This document shows, in pieces, positions 61,626-64,000 of a DNA stretch of 64,000 nucleotides. The stretch covers positions 4,385 to 68,384 of the forward strand of contig JAQBHI010000177.1 in the NCBI GenBank assembly GCA_032127875.1, in the 5' to 3' direction. Under the pieces are notes generated by a model. The model had not been told where the DNA came from and did not search any database. It was given only the letters and a program-made list of their open reading frames with translations. The DNA comes from CADEEV01 sp032127875 (GTDB taxonomy: Bacteria > Acidobacteriota > Vicinamibacteria > Fen-336). How positions within the stretch are numbered: the stretch's first letter is position 1; each line of letters starts with the position of its first letter. The translations under genes and the position numbers were made by a program.

Positions 61626-63001
61626 TTCCGAGGCCCGGTCTTCGCATCACGCTGGGGGGTGACCGCCGGGCCGTGGCTGCGTGGACGCAGCTGCTCCAAT
61701 CACCCGGCACCCAAATCGTCCAGGTAGTCAGCCCCGATGCGGCCGCCGCGGAGGATCCGACGCTCGCCGTGTTTTTCGCTGCGCCCGAGGACGCGGCTTC
61801 GGTCGCCCAGGAGGTTTCGGCCACCGGGCTCGCCTTCTCTCTGGTGGTCGGCGACGGGGTGGATCACCCCCACACACGGCTTTTGCACGACCTGATCGAG
61901 GCGAAGCGCGACTGGCAGGGCGCCTTCGATGCGATGGTCGATCCCCTCGCCGTGGTCGACTTGCACGGAACCATCGTCCGCGCCAATCTGGCGCTCGCGC
62001 GTGCCCTGGGCTGCCCTGTGACCGCCGTCGTCGGCGCCGACTACCGCTCGCTCCTCGGCGAAGCCGAAGCGCCCCTCGAAGATCCGATCGTGCGCAGCAT
62101 CGCGAGCGCTCTCGCCACCACCGCCGAGGGCCGCTTCGCGCACCTGCCGGGGACCCGGCAGATCACGGTCTCGCCGCTGCAAAGCGAAGAAGGCCACGTC
62201 CGCGGGGCTGCGGTAGTGCTGAAGGACGTGAGCGAGTTGCACGAACAGCAGGCGCGTCTGCTGCAAGCCTCGCGGCTCGCCGACGTGGGAATGCTCGCCG
62301 CAGGCGTCGCGCACGAGATCAACACGCCGCTTGCTTCCATCGGTCTGCGCGCCGAGAGCCTGTTGCGCAGCGCCCAGGATCCCCAGCTCGGCGCGCTCGA
62401 ATCGTTCAAGAACTTTCCGCGCTACCTGACGACGATCGGCGAAGAGATCTTGCGCTGCAAGAAGATCATCGGGGCGCTGCTCGACTTCGGCCGCACCCGC
62501 AAGCACGAAGTGACCGAGACCAGCCTCAGCGCTCTGGCCCAGAGTGCCGCCGACCTCGTGAGCCACGAGCTGCGGATTCGCGGCATCGGGCTGAGCCTGG
62601 AGCTCGACGACCGCCTGCCCCTGATTCGGGCGGACCACGGCCAGATCCGCCAGGTGCTGCTCGCCTTGCTGAGGAACGCCATGGAGGCGACACCGCCGGA
62701 AGGTCAGGTCTCGATCGAAACCCGGCTCTTGCCCGGGCGTCGGGTTCGATTGACGATTCGCGATGACGGGGAAGGCATCCAGCCCGAAAACCTGCAGCGT
62801 GTCTTCAGCCCGTTCTTCACCACCAGGCCCATGGGCCAGGGGACGGGCCTGGGTCTCGCGATTTGCCATGGCATCGTCACCGGTCACGATGGCGAGATCC
62901 GCGTCGAGAGCCAGCCGAAGCAGGGCACGAGTGTGACGATCGAGCTTCCCATCGGGGGGCCCTCGAGAACCACGGCGCCCGGGGGGGCCGTCCATGGCTG
63001 A
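61622..63001 (+). CDS. Cytosolic histidine kinase (PAS-HisKA-HATPase)
   Basis: 459 residues from the GTG at 61622. The N-terminal 110 residues are unassigned (ITLGGDRRAVAAWTQLLQSPGTQIVQVVSPD) and could be remains of a receiver-like Rossmann domain. Then PAS (about 100-215, DAMVDPLAVVDLHGTIVRANLALARALG), HisKA with His in GVAHEINTPLASIGL, and HATPase_c (ALLRNAMEATPPEGQ, DDGEGIQPEN, GTGLGLAICHGIV). Partner by position is the NtrC-like fragment that overlaps its 3' end by 8 bp. The frame is open upstream of 61622 as far as 61421 but that part is not kinase-like. Confidence 0.85.
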   Translation: MIPRPGLRITLGGDRRAVAAWTQLLQSPGTQIVQVVSPDAAAAEDPTLAVFFAAPEDAASVAQEVSATGLAFSLVVGDGVDHPHTRLLHDLIEAKRDWQGAFDAMVDPLAVVDLHGTIVRANLALARALGCPVTAVVGADYRSLLGEAEAPLEDPIVRSIASALATTAEGRFAHLPGTRQITVSPLQSEEGHVRGAAVVLKDVSELHEQQARLLQASRLADVGMLAAGVAHEINTPLASIGLRAESLLRSAQDPQLGALESFKNFPRYLTTIGEEILRCKKIIGALLDFGRTRKHEVTETSLSALAQSAADLVSHELRIRGIGLSLELDDRLPLIRADHGQIRQVLLALLRNAMEATPPEGQVSIETRLLPGRRVRLTIRDDGEGIQPENLQRVFSPFFTTRPMGQGTGLGLAICHGIVTGHDGEIRVESQPKQGTSVTIELPIGGPSRTTAPGGAVHG

Positions 63002-63287
63002 GAGGGCGCGCATCCTGGTCGTCGAGGACGATCTAGCGCTTTCCGAAAGCTCCGCACGAAGAGTTGCGCTCGTGCGGCGATGTGGTGTCTGCGGCGAACC
63101 GCGTGGGACAGGCGCTCGAGCGTCTGAAGGCTCGGGCCTCAGCCTGGCCGAGATGGAACGGCAGTACATCCAGTCCGTGCTGGCCGAGCATGGCGGGCAG
63201 CGCGCCAAGGCCGCGGAGGCGCTCGGCATCGATCCGAAGACGCTGTACAACAAGCTGGGGGCGGCTCACCCGCGCGAGGGCGAGTAA
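62994..63287 (+). pseudogene. NtrC-type response regulator reduced to its two ends
   Basis: 97 codons. The first 19 or so are the start of a receiver (ERARILVVEDDLALSES). The last 50 are a sigma-54 regulator C-terminus with a Fis-type HTH (LAEMERQYIQSVLAEHGGQRAKAAEALGIDPKTLYNKL). Between them are about 28 residues of unrelated sequence (SSARRVALVRRCGVCGEPRG). The rest of the receiver and the whole AAA+ domain are missing, about 350 residues compared with intact NtrC proteins. If translated it would be a stand-alone Fis-like DNA binder. A deletion or assembly collapse is more likely than a designed small protein. Confidence 0.6.
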
Positions 63288-63297
63288 ACGCCAGCCG

Positions 63298-63981
63298 CTA
63301 TTCTGCGGGCGACTCCGTGAGCAAGCGCTGGCGCTGTTCGGCGGAGAGCGAAGTGAGCAGGACCCGCAGGCTCTCCAGAGATTCGTCGGTGAGCGCCTGC
63401 ACGTCGTGACGGATCGCGTCGATCTGTTCCCATTCCCGGTCCGCCTCCGGATCGCGGCTCACGATGCGGCGCGTCGAACGCAGCAGGTAGCGCAGGGCAA
63501 CCTCGAAGCCGCGCGTAAGGACGAAGAGCCGTAGCCGGAAGCGCTCGGAGCTCGAAACCAGGAACTCGTGGAGCAGCCGCCCCAGGGCGGCGAGGCTGAC
63601 CAGTTGCGCCAGGCGAAATCGGCCCGGGGCGATCGGGCGCACGGGCGCCATGGCCGAGACCATGCGCGAGAAGGTGGCCATCGCCGACAGCAGGCGGATC
63701 ACGCTCGGGGCGAAATGCTCGATCGCCCGGTAGCCCGCGTCCAGGAGCTGAATCGCTTCGTCCACGGAGCCCAGTTCGCGAACCGCGAGCGCCTCGTCGT
63801 AGGTGAGGCTCACCAGTTCCATCTCGCCGTGGACGCGACGCTCCAGGCTGCGATAGGCCCGCTCGCCCTTCGGGGTGAGGAGCAGGTCCCAGTCGCGGAC
63901 GACGGCACGCTCGTTGCGCCGGCCCAGCAGAAACAACACGACCAACGTGCCGAGCGTGGACAGGCCGATCATCCACCACAT
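63298..63981 (-). CDS. Membrane-anchored helical protein of unknown function
   Basis: 227 residues. One N-terminal helix (about 3-19, MIGLSTLGTLVVLFLLG) followed by a cytosolic, Arg/Leu-rich, almost entirely helical region. No family recognised and no conserved motif spotted. The ATG at 63981 is preceded by only 19 bases of window, so its promoter is not visible. Its 3' end lies 10 bp from the convergent NtrC-like fragment. Confidence 0.7.
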   Translation of the reverse strand: MWWMIGLSTLGTLVVLFLLGRRNERAVVRDWDLLLTPKGERAYRSLERRVHGEMELVSLTYDEALAVRELGSVDEAIQLLDAGYRAIEHFAPSVIRLLSAMATFSRMVSAMAPVRPIAPGRFRLAQLVSLAALGRLLHEFLVSSSERFRLRLFVLTRGFEVALRYLLRSTRRIVSRDPEADREWEQIDAIRHDVQALTDESLESLRVLLTSLSAEQRQRLLTESPAE

Positions 63982-64000
63982 CGCGTCACCGCCCGATCGG

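Overview
This is a GC-rich (roughly two thirds G+C by eye), gene-dense bacterial chromosome segment with no recognisable prophage, insertion sequence, CRISPR array, rRNA or tRNA gene. Lipid A synthesis (lpxB), porin-like and beta-barrel proteins and lipoproteins point to a diderm. A GWxTD-type protein, a large sortilin/BNR-repeat exoprotein, a DUF5916 protein, a ferredoxin-dependent 2-oxoacid oxidoreductase (korAB) and many exported metallo- and amidohydrolases fit Acidobacteriota best (for example a Thermoanaerobaculia-like lineage). That placement is inference from gene content only.

Layout. 1-3.8 kb: lpxB operon on the minus strand (lpxB, a small unknown gene, a single-domain receiver, a radical SAM/SPASM protein). 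3.9-7.6 kb: PEGA-domain exoprotein, small penicillin-binding transpeptidase, GWxTD protein. 7.6-12 kb: envelope operon of a phosphodiesterase lipoprotein, an EnvC-like activator and an S41 protein whose catalytic residues are missing. 12-16.4 kb: Ser/Thr kinase divergent from ruvX-mltG-membrane glycosyltransferase. 16.4-22.7 kb: tightly overlapping xseA-xseB-ispA-tlyA-nadK-membrane protein operon. 22.7-25.7 kb: NtrC-type two-component pair. 25.7-28.6 kb: korAB. 28.6-29.0 kb: structured non-coding region. 29-34.8 kb: orphan PilO/secretin-like protein, then an extracytosolic flavin module (porin, FMN-binding protein, four-helix membrane protein, ApbE). 34.9-47.5 kb: mixed housekeeping and exported enzymes. 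47.5-52.8 kb: two GT-C-like membrane proteins, hydrolase, GntR and GNAT genes. 53-59.5 kb: BNR exoprotein, ArsR regulator, two peptidases. 59.5-64 kb: two further histidine kinase systems.

How the genes work together. Envelope biogenesis dominates: lipid A, undecaprenyl/isoprenoid supply (ispA), peptidoglycan transpeptidation and lysis (PBP, MltG, EnvC-like protein, Amidase_2) and at least five GT-C-like membrane proteins. A second theme is peptide and amino-acid scavenging (N-acyl-D-amino-acid deacylase-like, M49-like, M24, M19 enzymes) feeding 2-oxoacid oxidation through KorAB.

Two features stand out. First, many genes carry a TANNNT -10 hexamer 6-9 nt upstream of the start codon, so leaderless transcription seems common here, and this signal helped fix several start codons. 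Second, an unusual number of genes are broken: a frameshift in xseA, an in-frame amber codon in an NtrC regulator, internal deletions in a DUF5916 gene and in two response-regulator genes, a probable frameshift at the start of the radical SAM gene and one decayed small gene. These may be real decay or base-call/assembly errors; raw reads are needed to decide.
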